Assembly (NCBI GenBank): GCA_002329485.1
Contig: DCTZ01000039.1
Coordinates: 1-29,934, forward strand
Direction of reading: 5' to 3'
Length of the DNA stretch: 29,934 nt
Source of the DNA: Caryophanales bacterium UBA1427
GTDB lineage: Bacteria > Bacillota_I > Bacilli_A > ML615J-28 > CAG-313
Shown in pieces: positions 7,814-14,992 of this stretch (its first letter is position 1; every line of letters begins with the position of its first letter). Both the position numbers and the translations under genes were made by a program. The notes below the pieces were generated by a model. It was not told the origin of the DNA, did not search any database, and worked only from the letters and a program-made list of their open reading frames with translations.

Positions 7814-8802
7814 TTGATGATAATGTAATCCGCAATCATATCGTAAATCCGACCGATTTCTTCGTCCAACTCATACAAAGCGGTGTGATGAAGCGGTTGA
7901 TTGATCGGAATCGAAGCGATTAATTCGGTTTGCAAAGAATTGGCTACCATTTCGCCTCCGCCCTTACCGAAGAGGTATTCCGGTTGTTGGGTGGCCGGAT
8001 TTTGGTAGTAGGACATATTTTCGATTACCCCTAAAAGGTCGTGTTTCATTTGCTGGGCAGCCACACCGGCTTTGATGGCGACGTTTGCGGCGGAAGGATG
8101 CGGCGTGGTGACGATAATCATTTGTGTTTGCGGTGCAAAGGAATGAATGTTAAGAGCGATATCTCCGGTTCCGGGCGGCATATCGATTAACATGAAATCG
8201 GTCTTTTTGTTCCATTTTACTTCGTAAAAGAAATAGGATAACATGCTGTTAAGCATGGCTCCTCGCCAAATGACCGGCTGATTCGGGTTGGTAAAAAATT
8301 CGGTGGAAATAACTTCCATATTGTCTTTGGCAAGCGGAAGGATTTTTTTATCTTCCGAGGCTTTGGGGTTTTGATGCGGGATTTCCAGTAACTGGGGAAT
8401 GCTCGAACCGTAGATATCCGCATCCATTACCCCGACATTGTAGCCTTTCTTCATCAAACGATAAGCAATATTGGCCGTTACGGTTGATTTGCCGACGCCG
8501 CCTTTGCCGCTGGCAATACCGATGAAGACGGTTTTGCTGTGGGTAATGCTGTTGACCACGCGGTGTTCCTCAATTTCCAATTTCAAACCCCTGTGCTGCA
8601 GATCGATTTTGATGAGTTTGGCGATTTCTTTACGCAAGTTTTTTTCGTTTTCTCCGCCTTTTCTGCCCATGGCGATAATCAAAACCACAACGTCTTTTTC
8701 GTTGTCATAACCGATGTGTTTGATGCCGCCGGTATCTTTTAAGGTTTGTTTGAGGGAAGGGTCGATAATTTGTTCTAAAGCTGTTCTAATTTGTTCGATC
8801 AT
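7798..8802 (-). CDS. Mrp/ApbC-family P-loop ATPase (SalA-like, no CxxC)
   Basis: This is a P-loop ATPase of the Mrp/NBP35 group; members carry Fe-S clusters or, as SalA in Bacillus, act in regulation. The 334 residues begin with a MIP18-like (DUF59) domain (about 1-80). The deviant Walker A GKGGVGKST follows near residue 100, then DADIYGSSIPQLL and the DMPPGTGD switch. In the typical C-terminal region (ENMSYY...LFGKGGGE) the paired cysteines of cluster-binding Mrp proteins are absent and replaced by QNPATQQPE. A cluster-carrier role is therefore doubtful and a SalA-like role more likely. The start ATG is one base from the tmcAL stop, with AAAGGA inside tmcAL, so the two are co-transcribed from the tmcAL promoter. 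Confidence 0.93.
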   Translation of the reverse strand: MIEQIRTALEQIIDPSLKQTLKDTGGIKHIGYDNEKDVVVLIIAMGRKGGENEKNLRKEIAKLIKIDLQHRGLKLEIEEHRVVNSITHSKTVFIGIASGKGGVGKSTVTANIAYRLMKKGYNVGVMDADIYGSSIPQLLEIPHQNPKASEDKKILPLAKDNMEVISTEFFTNPNQPVIWRGAMLNSMLSYFFYEVKWNKKTDFMLIDMPPGTGDIALNIHSFAPQTQMIIVTTPHPSAANVAIKAGVAAQQMKHDLLGVIENMSYYQNPATQQPEYLFGKGGGEMVANSLQTELIASIPINQPLHHTALYELDEEIGRIYDMIADYIIIKTLSE

Positions 8803-8803
8803 A

Positions 8804-9967
8804 TTAATCCTTTCTTTTCAAGGGAATCAAAAATTCGGTTTGTGTCAATCCCTGTTTGTCGGTCAATATTTCATATAATTGGGTTGCTTTTAGTTCGATT
8901 AAACCAATCGGGTTTTTGGTATTTTTTAAGGAAGTGATAATTTCGCTTTTGGTTTCCTTCGGCAAAGTGCCGAGGTATTTTTCGCCTTGTTCGGAAAACC
9001 CCAAGACTCGTAGATATGGTTGAAACTGATCAAACGTTTTGGGAATTTCCAAAAGGAGGTACAGGAAAATTCTTTGAAATTTGGAAATGCTGTAACGTTT
9101 GTTCTTTATCCGGTCAATTAAATCCGCATAAGACGAAGCGCTTTTTAGATGGGCGATTAAATAATACTCGATGCCTTCCGAGAGGCCGATAATCGCTTTT
9201 TGTCCCTGTTGATTGACCAAAAGCGCATATTGCAAAAGGGCAAACATTCTTTCTTCCGTCAAATTTTGGTTGGCAAAGGATTGTTTTAACGTTGATTCGG
9301 GAACATACCCCGTTATTTCCTTTCCAGATCTGAGGGCTTTTCGAATCCCGCTTGCGCTTGCAAAAGGGTGCGTAATTTCGGTATCGTGATAGTGGCTTCC
9401 CTGCCGCTTGATGGCATGAACTCTGATGTTCAATTCTAAGTCCTGGATGGCTTTCAGGTATTGCAAGGCCAAGGTAATATTCGGTTGGTTGAATAAGGCG
9501 ATTAATTCGGAAGCGGTACCGCTTTCCTCAAGAGCCCGGGAATAAGCCTTTTTGTAACTGGTGAAAGTCTTTAAAGCTTTTTGCAAGTGTTTTTGAAAGT
9601 TCGGGGTTTGAATAATCGCCAACAGTTGATAAAGTTTAGCAAGGTCCTCGTTTTCCACCCCGAAAGCCAAATCTGTGATTTGCATTTGGGATAAAGCTTT
9701 GACGGAGTGATAGGCAAAAAAATCGGCGCTTTGGACGCTTTTGGCGCAAGGCAGTTCCAAAACAATATCAATACCCTCCGACAACATTTGTTTTGTCTTG
9801 GCAAATTTGTCGACGATGGCGACTTCCCCCCGCATCGTAAACGAAGTGGAAGTAACGGCGATTACGACATCGGGGTTGATTAAAGTTTTGGCCTGAGTAA
9901 GAAAATATTGATGGCCCAAGTGATAAGGGTTAAATTCGACAACCATTCCCAATACGACCGGTTCCAT
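8804..9967 (-). CDS. tmcAL: tRNA(Met) cytidine acetate ligase TmcAL (YlbM family)
   Basis: TmcAL makes N4-acetylcytidine at the wobble base of elongator tRNA-Met using acetate and ATP. The 387-residue length fits the family. The N-terminal nucleotidyltransferase motif is MVVEFNPYHLGHQYFL, with HLGH at residues 16-19. TSTSFTMRGEVAIVDKFAKT and the FGVENEDL segment follow, then SASGIRKAL. The ATG at 9967 is preceded by AAAGGAGCG. The gene heads the tmcAL-mrp minus-strand operon and is divergent from the thioredoxin-like gene at 10125. The 8-bp-arm palindrome in the shared upstream region overlaps its likely -35. Confidence 0.95.
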   Translation of the reverse strand: MEPVVLGMVVEFNPYHLGHQYFLTQAKTLINPDVVIAVTSTSFTMRGEVAIVDKFAKTKQMLSEGIDIVLELPCAKSVQSADFFAYHSVKALSQMQITDLAFGVENEDLAKLYQLLAIIQTPNFQKHLQKALKTFTSYKKAYSRALEESGTASELIALFNQPNITLALQYLKAIQDLELNIRVHAIKRQGSHYHDTEITHPFASASGIRKALRSGKEITGYVPESTLKQSFANQNLTEERMFALLQYALLVNQQGQKAIIGLSEGIEYYLIAHLKSASSYADLIDRIKNKRYSISKFQRIFLYLLLEIPKTFDQFQPYLRVLGFSEQGEKYLGTLPKETKSEIITSLKNTKNPIGLIELKATQLYEILTDKQGLTQTEFLIPLKRKD

Positions 9968-10018
9968 ACAACGCTCCTTTGCACAAAGGAAGAACTGAAT
10001 TATCCTTTGCGTTTACGT

Positions 10019-10047
10019 ATTATATTATACCAAAAATCGCATTTTAA
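10019..10047 (-). promoter_or_regulatory. Candidate promoter of tmcAL-mrp
   Basis: On the minus strand TATAAT (10019-10024) lies 17 bases after a TTAAAA hexamer (10042-10047). A second overlapping TATAAT sits at 10024-10029. The -10 is perfect and the -35 is weak. Confidence 0.5.
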
Positions 10048-10059
10048 CGCTGTTAAAAT
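10041..10059. promoter_or_regulatory. Perfect palindrome, possible operator between divergent genes
   Basis: ATTTTAAC-GCT-GTTAAAAT is a perfect inverted repeat with 8-bp arms and a 3-base centre. It overlaps the candidate -35 of tmcAL, where a dimeric repressor would block transcription. No regulator is identified. Confidence 0.4.
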
Positions 10060-10096
10060 ACTTTTTCACCTTTTGACAAAAAGAGCCGGGTTTATT

Positions 10097-10105
10097 TGGT
10101 ATGCT
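10097..10105 (+). promoter_or_regulatory. Candidate extended -10 promoter of the thioredoxin-like gene
   Basis: TGGTATGCT matches the extended -10 form TGnTATnnT and lies about 20 bases before the ATG at 10125. A TTGACA at 10073-10078 is 21 bases away, too far for a normal spacer. Confidence 0.4.
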
Positions 10106-10124
10106 TGAGGATAGAGGTGAAACG

Positions 10125-10418
10125 ATGAAAACAAATCCGAACCTGACTTTAATCGCTTACGGAATGACCGGCGATTTTTTATCTTCTTTGGCTTTTCAAG
10201 CCGTCAACCAAGTAAAAACCAAACTTTCCCAATCATTGAAAGTAAACCAAATTCAGGTATTGAGCGAAACGGAAGCTTATCGAAACTGGGGTTTTTTGGA
10301 GTTGCCCGTTACGGTTTTATATTGGGAAGATCAACCTTTGCTCGAAATGGCCGGTTTTCAATCCGCTCATTCCCTGATTTTTCAAATAACCGATTTTTTA
10401 AAAAGAAGGGATTTTTAG
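10125..10418 (+). CDS. Small thioredoxin-fold-like protein without cysteines
   Basis: This 97-residue protein starts at the ATG at 10125 behind AGAGGTG; an upstream in-frame ATG at 10101 overlaps the likely promoter. By eye the sequence follows the thioredoxin fold: strand LTLIAYG, a helix, a middle strand VNQIQVL, then a helix and ELPVTVLYWEDQPLLEMAGF with Pro61 in the cis-Pro position, and a final helix. The redox loop where thioredoxin has WCGPC reads AYGMTGDF, and the whole protein has no cysteine, so it cannot act as a disulfide reductase. A chaperone-like or binding role is possible. It stands alone, divergent from tmcAL and followed by two hairpins. Confidence 0.75.
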   Translation: MKTNPNLTLIAYGMTGDFLSSLAFQAVNQVKTKLSQSLKVNQIQVLSETEAYRNWGFLELPVTVLYWEDQPLLEMAGFQSAHSLIFQITDFLKRRDF

Positions 10419-10431
10419 AAACAAACACCCA

Positions 10432-10483
10432 AACACCAACCGGTAATACCCACAGGTATAACCGCAAGGTGTTGTTTTCTTTT
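10432..10483 (+). terminator. Long imperfect hairpin after the Trx-like gene
   Basis: AACACC-aac-CGGTaATACC pairs with GGTATaACCG-caa-GGTGTT around a CACA loop, with one internal A-A mismatch and a symmetric internal loop. GTTTTCTTTT follows. It begins 13 bases after the stop codon at 10418, the expected place for an intrinsic terminator. Confidence 0.7.
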
Positions 10484-10536
10484 GGGGAAAAAAACCATTT
10501 GATTAGTTTTTCCCCCAAAAGTTCGCCATTTTTTTA
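10479..10536. terminator. Second hairpin with downstream T run
   Basis: CTTTTGGGG (10479-10487) pairs with CCCCAAAAG (10513-10521), and an inner A-run pairs with a T-run. Seven or so T follow at 10529-10536 after an 8-base gap. Its left arm overlaps the T tract of the first hairpin, so the two may compete or act in series. Confidence 0.5.
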
Positions 10537-10558
10537 ATTATGCTTTTGCTTCTCTTTT

Positions 10559-10620
10559 TTTGTCAAATGTGGTAAAATATTGACAATAAGGCATTAACAA
10601 ATTGACAAATAATCTTGACT
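10559..10620. repeat. Cluster of TTGACA-like repeats upstream of the VTT/LuxR operon
   Basis: TTGACA or close forms occur at 10580, 10594 (TTAACA), 10602 and 10615 (TTGACT). An inverted copy TTGTCAA at 10560-10566 forms an inverted repeat with TTGACAA at 10580-10586, 13 bases apart. None is well spaced to a -10 box, so they look more like protein-binding sites than promoters. Confidence 0.4.
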
Positions 10621-10687
10621 GTTTTAGTTTGATTTCTTCAACTAAGTAGTTTCAGCCTATAGCATATTTGCAATAATTGCGAATAAA

Positions 10688-10715
10688 TTGTCTTAAACAT
10701 ACTGCATAATAATAT
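10688..10715 (+). promoter_or_regulatory. Candidate promoter of the VTT/LuxR operon
   Basis: TTGTCT (10688-10693) is followed after 16 bases by TAATAT (10710-10715). The leader to the ATG at 10776 would be about 55 bases and contains the hairpin at 10732-10760. Confidence 0.45.
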
Positions 10716-10731
10716 AAGAAAGGAAAATCAG

Positions 10732-10760
10732 CTTTACCAATTAATACTCTTTCGGTAAAG
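10732..10760 (+). promoter_or_regulatory. Leader hairpin next to the ribosome site of the VTT gene
   Basis: CTTTACC (10732-10738) pairs exactly with GGTAAAG (10754-10760) around a 15-base loop. The right arm overlaps the AAAGGA purine stretch that is the only ribosome-binding candidate for the ATG at 10776, so folding could lower translation. Confidence 0.4.
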
Positions 10761-10775
10761 GAAAAGCACCATACT

Positions 10776-11480
10776 ATGAGTAAGAAAACCAGCATCGTGC
10801 TATTTGCCATAGCCTTTACTACCTTATTGATAATATTAGGGGTTACGATTTACGAACTTCGTCCGGTCTTTAACAGTTTAATCAATGACCCGAAGCATTT
10901 AGATCAAGCAATCGATCAATACATGGAAAATATCGGTATTTATCGTGCCATCATTCTTGTGATTCTCCAAATTGTTACTGTGATTTTAGCTGTCTTACCG
11001 GCTGAACCCGTCCAAATGGTTGCAGGAATTTCTTACGGCATGCTATATGGCCCGATTATTTGCTTGATTGGCGTTTTTATTGCCAATACCATCATTTATC
11101 TGATGTTCAAAAAATTGGGGAATGGGGTAATTGATTGCGTTCCTTTTTATGCCAAATGGGAAGAAAAAGTTTTGCTTAAGAAAAGCCATTCCAATCGGAT
11201 AATCGATATTTTAATCTTATATTTTGTCCCGGTTTTTCCCTATGGCTTAATTGCTTATATTGCCTCAAGGTCGAAACTTCGTTTTATTCCTTATTCGCTA
11301 ATAACCACATTAGGAGCGCTTCCTTCCATCATTCTATCAACTTCCCTTACCGGTTCAATCTTGAGCGGCAATCTGATTCTTACCGTTGTTTTGGTAGGCG
11401 TTGCGATTGTCGGGATTAGTGGTATGATTGTTTTCCGAATCATATATGTTCGGAAAAGCAAAAAAAGGCTTACAGAATAA
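10776..11480 (+). CDS. TVP38/TMEM64-family (VTT domain) membrane protein
   Basis: The 234-residue protein has an N-terminal membrane anchor (about 5-28), further hydrophobic segments, and the VTT/SNARE-associated signature region AEPVQMVAGISYGMLYGPI followed by a Gly-rich helix and FKKLGN. Later come a re-entrant-like YFVPVFPYGLIAYIASRSKL and two final helices. The family, related to DedA, is linked to lipid handling in membranes; DedA members move undecaprenyl phosphate, but the substrate here is not known. Arg/Lys-rich residues close the C-terminus. The LuxR-type gene follows after 28 bases, so the two probably form one operon. The ribosome site is weak and sits beside a hairpin. Confidence 0.88.
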   Translation: MSKKTSIVLFAIAFTTLLIILGVTIYELRPVFNSLINDPKHLDQAIDQYMENIGIYRAIILVILQIVTVILAVLPAEPVQMVAGISYGMLYGPIICLIGVFIANTIIYLMFKKLGNGVIDCVPFYAKWEEKVLLKKSHSNRIIDILILYFVPVFPYGLIAYIASRSKLRFIPYSLITTLGALPSIILSTSLTGSILSGNLILTVVLVGVAIVGISGMIVFRIIYVRKSKKRLTE

Positions 11481-11508
11481 CGGATTTAAGCGTAAAAGGG
11501 GGATTTAA

Positions 11509-12972
11509 ATGTCTGTTTCTGATATCACCAGGGAATCATTTGCAGAAACGATTGTTACTTTCACTGAACAAAGAATGGAAGAACGTAGAAGCAATATCAA
11601 AAAACTGTCTTTTACGAGTTTCTTTGTGATGATGTTAATGTTGACACTTGTCAGTATGATGTACTTAGGTTACTTCGATTTCAACCATGATTCCTTCACT
11701 TTATTCGTGGAAAGTCATACCAAATCGATTTTCTTTTTGGTCATGGTTTCCATGGCCTGTTTGGGAGTCTTGGTTTTTAAACCACGCAACGTAAATAAGT
11801 CGTTGTACATTTCGATTCCCGTTGTCATTGTCTTTTTTATCTTTTCCTTTATTATTCGCGGTCGTTTGGTTGTTTTGGGTTTGATTTCCACGATTATGAT
11901 TGCGGCGGGAATCGGAATTATCGCCAGCGCAGCCGTGTTATTGTTCATTTACTCTTTGAATTCAACCGAAAGATTGGTTTCGTCGTTCTTTTTGGTCGGT
12001 TCATCGGTAATCTATTTCGTATTTGAACGGGCCTGCTCGCTCGTCCACCCATACCTTGGTTCCTTTGTTTTGCCACTTTTAATCATGTGCGCTCTTTATC
12101 TGACGCTCTTTTTTGTCGATCCGTATGATGTAACCGAACTCGAAGTGCGCGAAGAAAAAATTACCTGGCTTCCGGTTTTGACCATGGTAATAATGGTGGC
12201 CATCTATATTATCTTCACCGCTATCTTTACCGGCATCAAAGTACCGGCTAACTTGGTTAATCCGATTTGGACAAATGTCTTCTTTTATATCGGAGTATTT
12301 CTCGGTTTGGTGGTCGTCGTCATTTTACATTTCTTTAACCGGTATGCTATTTTCCTTGCCTGGATTATTTGGGCAATCTTTACCACTGTCGCTTATCAAT
12401 TCGGTATGTCGGCTTTATTGAACGGCAATTCGGGTCTTTTGTATTATTTAATGTATTTGACCATCGGTTTTGCCAATATTGTGGGAGCATTTACTTCCAT
12501 CATGATGGTCGGAAAACTTTTTGAAGACAAAACCCATATCCGAGTCTTAAAAGTGGTATCGATTATCCTAGGTGTATGCCTATTGATTTCCCGGATCGTC
12601 GTACTCTATATCCGGGGAACCCAGATGACCAATCTGTTTTCCGTCATGCAATTTGTTTCCTTATTTATGACGGTTGCGATTGTCTCCTATATGATTTACG
12701 CCTTTTTACAATGGCGGAGCCGTCCGGTTGCCAAAATCGAACCGGTTAAAACCGCGGAACCAGAATCACTCTACGTTAATCCTTACAATGTTTTGACTCC
12801 AAAAGAAACCAAAGTCTTTGAATTGTTGTTGATGGGATTAACTTTAAGACAGATTGCCGGGGAACTCAAGATGAAATATGACGCCGTTAACTTCCATTAC
12901 AAGAATATTTATAAAAAATTGGAGGTTAATTCCAAAATCGAATTAATCTTACGTTATGGACAAAAACTCTGA
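11509..12972 (+). CDS. Twelve-TM membrane protein with C-terminal LuxR-type HTH
   Basis: The 487-residue protein has about 12 hydrophobic segments between residues 30 and 405, then a short charged linker and a LuxR/GerE helix-turn-helix at about 429-487 (LTPKETKVFELLLMGLTLRQ start; YDAVNFHYKNIYKKL recognition helix). There is no receiver, autoinducer or GGDEF domain. The layout recalls multi-TM LuxR proteins known in some Actinobacteria (Eggerthellaceae), where the membrane part is thought to sense a ligand and the HTH binds DNA from the membrane; applying this here is inference. AAAAGGGGG precedes the ATG. The likely target is the repeat-rich region at 10559-10620, or the adjacent pilus cluster. 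A terminator follows the stop. Confidence 0.9.
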   Translation: MSVSDITRESFAETIVTFTEQRMEERRSNIKKLSFTSFFVMMLMLTLVSMMYLGYFDFNHDSFTLFVESHTKSIFFLVMVSMACLGVLVFKPRNVNKSLYISIPVVIVFFIFSFIIRGRLVVLGLISTIMIAAGIGIIASAAVLLFIYSLNSTERLVSSFFLVGSSVIYFVFERACSLVHPYLGSFVLPLLIMCALYLTLFFVDPYDVTELEVREEKITWLPVLTMVIMVAIYIIFTAIFTGIKVPANLVNPIWTNVFFYIGVFLGLVVVVILHFFNRYAIFLAWIIWAIFTTVAYQFGMSALLNGNSGLLYYLMYLTIGFANIVGAFTSIMMVGKLFEDKTHIRVLKVVSIILGVCLLISRIVVLYIRGTQMTNLFSVMQFVSLFMTVAIVSYMIYAFLQWRSRPVAKIEPVKTAEPESLYVNPYNVLTPKETKVFELLLMGLTLRQIAGELKMKYDAVNFHYKNIYKKLEVNSKIELILRYGQKL

Positions 12973-13031
12973 AAACCGCTTTTGAACTGCCTTTGCTTTT
13001 CCGCTATCCCAGCCGCTAAAGCGGTTTTTTT
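12973..13031 (+). terminator. Terminator after the LuxR-type gene
   Basis: AAACCGCTTT (12973-12982) pairs perfectly with AAAGCGGTTT (13018-13027) across a 35-base loop, and T runs follow to 13039. A shorter alternative CCGC-TAAA-GCGG could form within the right side. It starts right after the TGA stop. Confidence 0.75.
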
Positions 13032-13152
13032 ATTTTTTTAAGTGGTCCTAAAGGGGTTTTTTACTTTTCGGACGCCCTGGAGGAGTGTTTTTTGCGAAAT
13101 TTTTCTTGAATGGCAAATACTTAGCACGTCCTATGCAAAGCGGTTTGACCGA

Positions 13153-13161
13153 TGCTATACT
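13153..13161 (+). promoter_or_regulatory. Candidate extended -10 promoter of the pilus cluster
   Basis: TGCTATACT matches an extended -10. Transcription would begin near 13168, only a few bases before the first pilin codons, giving a very short leader. No good -35 is seen. Confidence 0.4.
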
Positions 13162-13171
13162 ATTTTTGGTG

Positions 13172-13651
13172 ATGACATTGGCAAAAAGAATAAACCAAGC
13201 CGGGTTTACGATGTTGGAACTGCTGGTCAGCTTTAGCGTTACTATTGCGGTGTTTGTGGCGTTTCTGCAACTCGGCAACAATGTTTTTTACCAGGAACAA
13301 GCCATCAACAACGATTACCGGGCCCAAAAAGAATTGGAAGAAGCCGAGAAAATACTTGAACAGTTGTTTGCGTGGGTGAACAGCGAAGGAAAACCGGTTT
13401 CTTTAACCCAAGACGATGATACTCTCTCGGTTTATCTTGAAGAACAGCGTATTTTTCTCGGTGAGAAAGGTAAAATGGAAGTTTTGATCGGACCAAAGGG
13501 CAGTAACGGCACCAAATTCCCTTTTTTTGTCCACAAAATTGAACCGATAAAAGCAGAGATCGTTAATCCGCACCTGGTAATCTTTACCTTTCAAAAAACG
13601 GGCGGCTCGCCCCGTAAGAAAGCTTTTTATGTCATAGGTGGAATCGGATGA
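13172..13651 (+). CDS. Prepilin-like protein, minor pilin (type IV pilus / pseudopilus)
   Basis: A type III-signal prepilin: a short basic leader AKRINQAG, then FTMLELLVSFSVTIAVFVAFL, with cleavage expected between Gly and Phe and Glu at mature position 5. About 130 residues of soluble domain follow, which I cannot assign. The start is uncertain: ATG at 13172 has no ribosome site, but TTG at 13178 has GGTGAT at an acceptable distance and gives a 9-residue leader. It is the first gene of the cluster and overlaps the next by ATGA. It probably acts in fibre initiation at the membrane, like GspH/I/J or FimU-type minor pilins. Confidence 0.85.
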   Translation: MTLAKRINQAGFTMLELLVSFSVTIAVFVAFLQLGNNVFYQEQAINNDYRAQKELEEAEKILEQLFAWVNSEGKPVSLTQDDDTLSVYLEEQRIFLGEKGKMEVLIGPKGSNGTKFPFFVHKIEPIKAEIVNPHLVIFTFQKTGGSPRKKAFYVIGGIG

Positions 13652-14523
13652 AACGCTTGGTGCTTTGGGTCGGTGAAAATTTAAAAGCCGTTGACAAAAA
13701 TGACTTGTTTACCTTGGAAGTTTCGTTAATCGAAAAAGGACTAAAAAAGCAAAGATTAATCGATCAATTTGTCGTGGGAGACTTTTCGATTGCCAAAGAA
13801 CGGTTAAAGAAAAATTCCGGAAAAAAAGTAAGCCTAACCATTGTGTGCGATTTGGTGCACTGGTTCCAGGAAATTACCGTTATTCCTGATTTGCCCTTCA
13901 GGCAACAATATGCCCATTTGGAATTGGAACTTGCAAAACGTTATCCCGGTTACCAGGAGGACTTTTTTTATCGGCATGAAAGGATAAAGGAAAAAGAGAG
14001 AATTTATTTCATCACTTCCCTGATTAACCAAAAAGCCTTCGATAATTTGACGAGCTTTTTGAAAAAAGCTTTAAACAGCTTGGATTTAGCAGACAAAAAA
14101 AACGTGGTTATGCTAAATCCTTGGAAAATCAATCAAATTCCCAAAGGAAATAGTTTGGTAATAATCCCTCGTGCTCAAAAGTTGCAAATCCAAATTTTTA
14201 ACCGAAAACATTTGGTCGGTTTTTTTCAATACGGTTTTTCTGATGGTTTTACCAAAGAAGAGGTAAAATTAACTTTAATGCGCGTTCACCATGGGCTTTT
14301 AAATCAGCTTCCTTTTGATTATATCGGACTTTATTTCGATCAAACTCTGCCCAAAGATTGGGAAAAACAGTTTTTGGAGATGGCGAAAAGCCTTTTTGGC
14401 ACCAATATCAAAGAAATCCGGGAAAGCTGGTTTAAAAAAAAGCCCAACCTGACGAGCTTTCTCAAACTGAGTAAACGATTGGAAACGGTGGTCAACAATG
14501 AAAAAAAGGGTAATCAGTGCTAA
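13648..14523 (+). CDS. PilM/GspL-like cytoplasmic assembly protein (tentative)
   Basis: No motif proves identity. The 291-residue protein has no signal peptide or TM segment and begins with a strand that fits the actin-like fold (VLWVGENLKAV). It contains PDLPFRQQYAHLELELAKRY followed by YITSL-like segments, a pattern like the membrane-platform protein PilM, in which a Leu-Pro motif precedes a tyrosine-rich strand. Its place between a minor pilin and the platform protein supports a PilM or GspL-cytoplasmic-domain role: linking the ATPase to the membrane complex. No PilN or PilO partner is seen. It overlaps both neighbours (4 bases before, 26 after), so translation is coupled. Confidence 0.6.
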   Translation: MKRLVLWVGENLKAVDKNDLFTLEVSLIEKGLKKQRLIDQFVVGDFSIAKERLKKNSGKKVSLTIVCDLVHWFQEITVIPDLPFRQQYAHLELELAKRYPGYQEDFFYRHERIKEKERIYFITSLINQKAFDNLTSFLKKALNSLDLADKKNVVMLNPWKINQIPKGNSLVIIPRAQKLQIQIFNRKHLVGFFQYGFSDGFTKEEVKLTLMRVHHGLLNQLPFDYIGLYFDQTLPKDWEKQFLEMAKSLFGTNIKEIRESWFKKKPNLTSFLKLSKRLETVVNNEKKGNQC

Positions 14524-14992
14524 AGGGTTTACCATTTTGGAATCGCTGATGTCGATTATGCTTGCATCCGCTTTGCTTGGTATGATCGGAACTATGTTGC
14601 TTGCTTATTATTCCGTGAAAACCCATAAAGCCAAATTGACTTTTATTTTTGATACCGCCTGTTTAATCAATGAAACCCACGTGAGCGACTGGGCTTTTTT
14701 CAGCAATGTCGAAAACATTAAAAGTCTCCTTCATCCCAATCCGGTTTGGAATACCAAAAACGGCATCTGTTATTATTATCTTTATTACGATGAGTACTTG
14801 CGACCGATGAAATCACCAGCTGAAGCAAACTTTTATTTCGAAATCATTTATTATCCCGATCCTCAAACCAACCCCAAGGTATACCTTTTATACATCAATG
14901 CTTTAAGTACTACCTATGGGCAATTGCCTTATTTTACGGATGCGGAACTTTACCCGGCAGTGGCAATCAATGAGGAGGAATTCGATGGTTAA
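14498..14992 (+). CDS. Prepilin-like protein, second minor pilin
   Basis: The 164-residue protein has the leader MKKRVISAKG followed by FTILESLMSIMLASALLGMI: a cleavable Gly-Phe junction, Glu5 and a hydrophobic N-terminal helix. The rest is a soluble domain rich in Tyr and Asn that I cannot place. It starts inside the end of the PilM-like gene and overlaps the next pilin gene by 8 bases. A minor pseudopilin role in fibre priming is inferred from context. Confidence 0.85.
   Translation: MKKRVISAKGFTILESLMSIMLASALLGMIGTMLLAYYSVKTHKAKLTFIFDTACLINETHVSDWAFFSNVENIKSLLHPNPVWNTKNGICYYYLYYDEYLRPMKSPAEANFYFEIIYYPDPQTNPKVYLLYINALSTTYGQLPYFTDAELYPAVAINEEEFDG

Larger units (their letters stand above)
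10419..10775. other. 357-base non-coding region between the Trx-like and VTT genes
   Basis: No convincing gene is present; short open frames here run through the hairpins and lack ribosome sites. In order the region holds two terminator-like hairpins (10432-10536), a cluster of TTGACA-like repeats (10559-10620), a promoter (10688-10715) and a leader hairpin (10732-10760), each listed separately. The part from about 10537 on is markedly more AT-rich than its surroundings. Confidence 0.7.

Noticed and set aside
10309..10537. Short open frames on both strands over the hairpins after the Trx-like gene
   Set aside because: They run through two inverted repeats and part of the upstream gene, and lack ribosome sites and recognisable content.
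10580..10620. TTGACA hexamers as -35 boxes of tandem promoters
   Set aside because: None has an acceptable -10 at 15-19 bases; the TTGTCT/TAATAT pair downstream is better placed.
13042..13236. Open frame between the LuxR-type gene and the first pilin
   Set aside because: It starts in the terminator tail, overlaps the pilin start in another frame and shows no family pattern.
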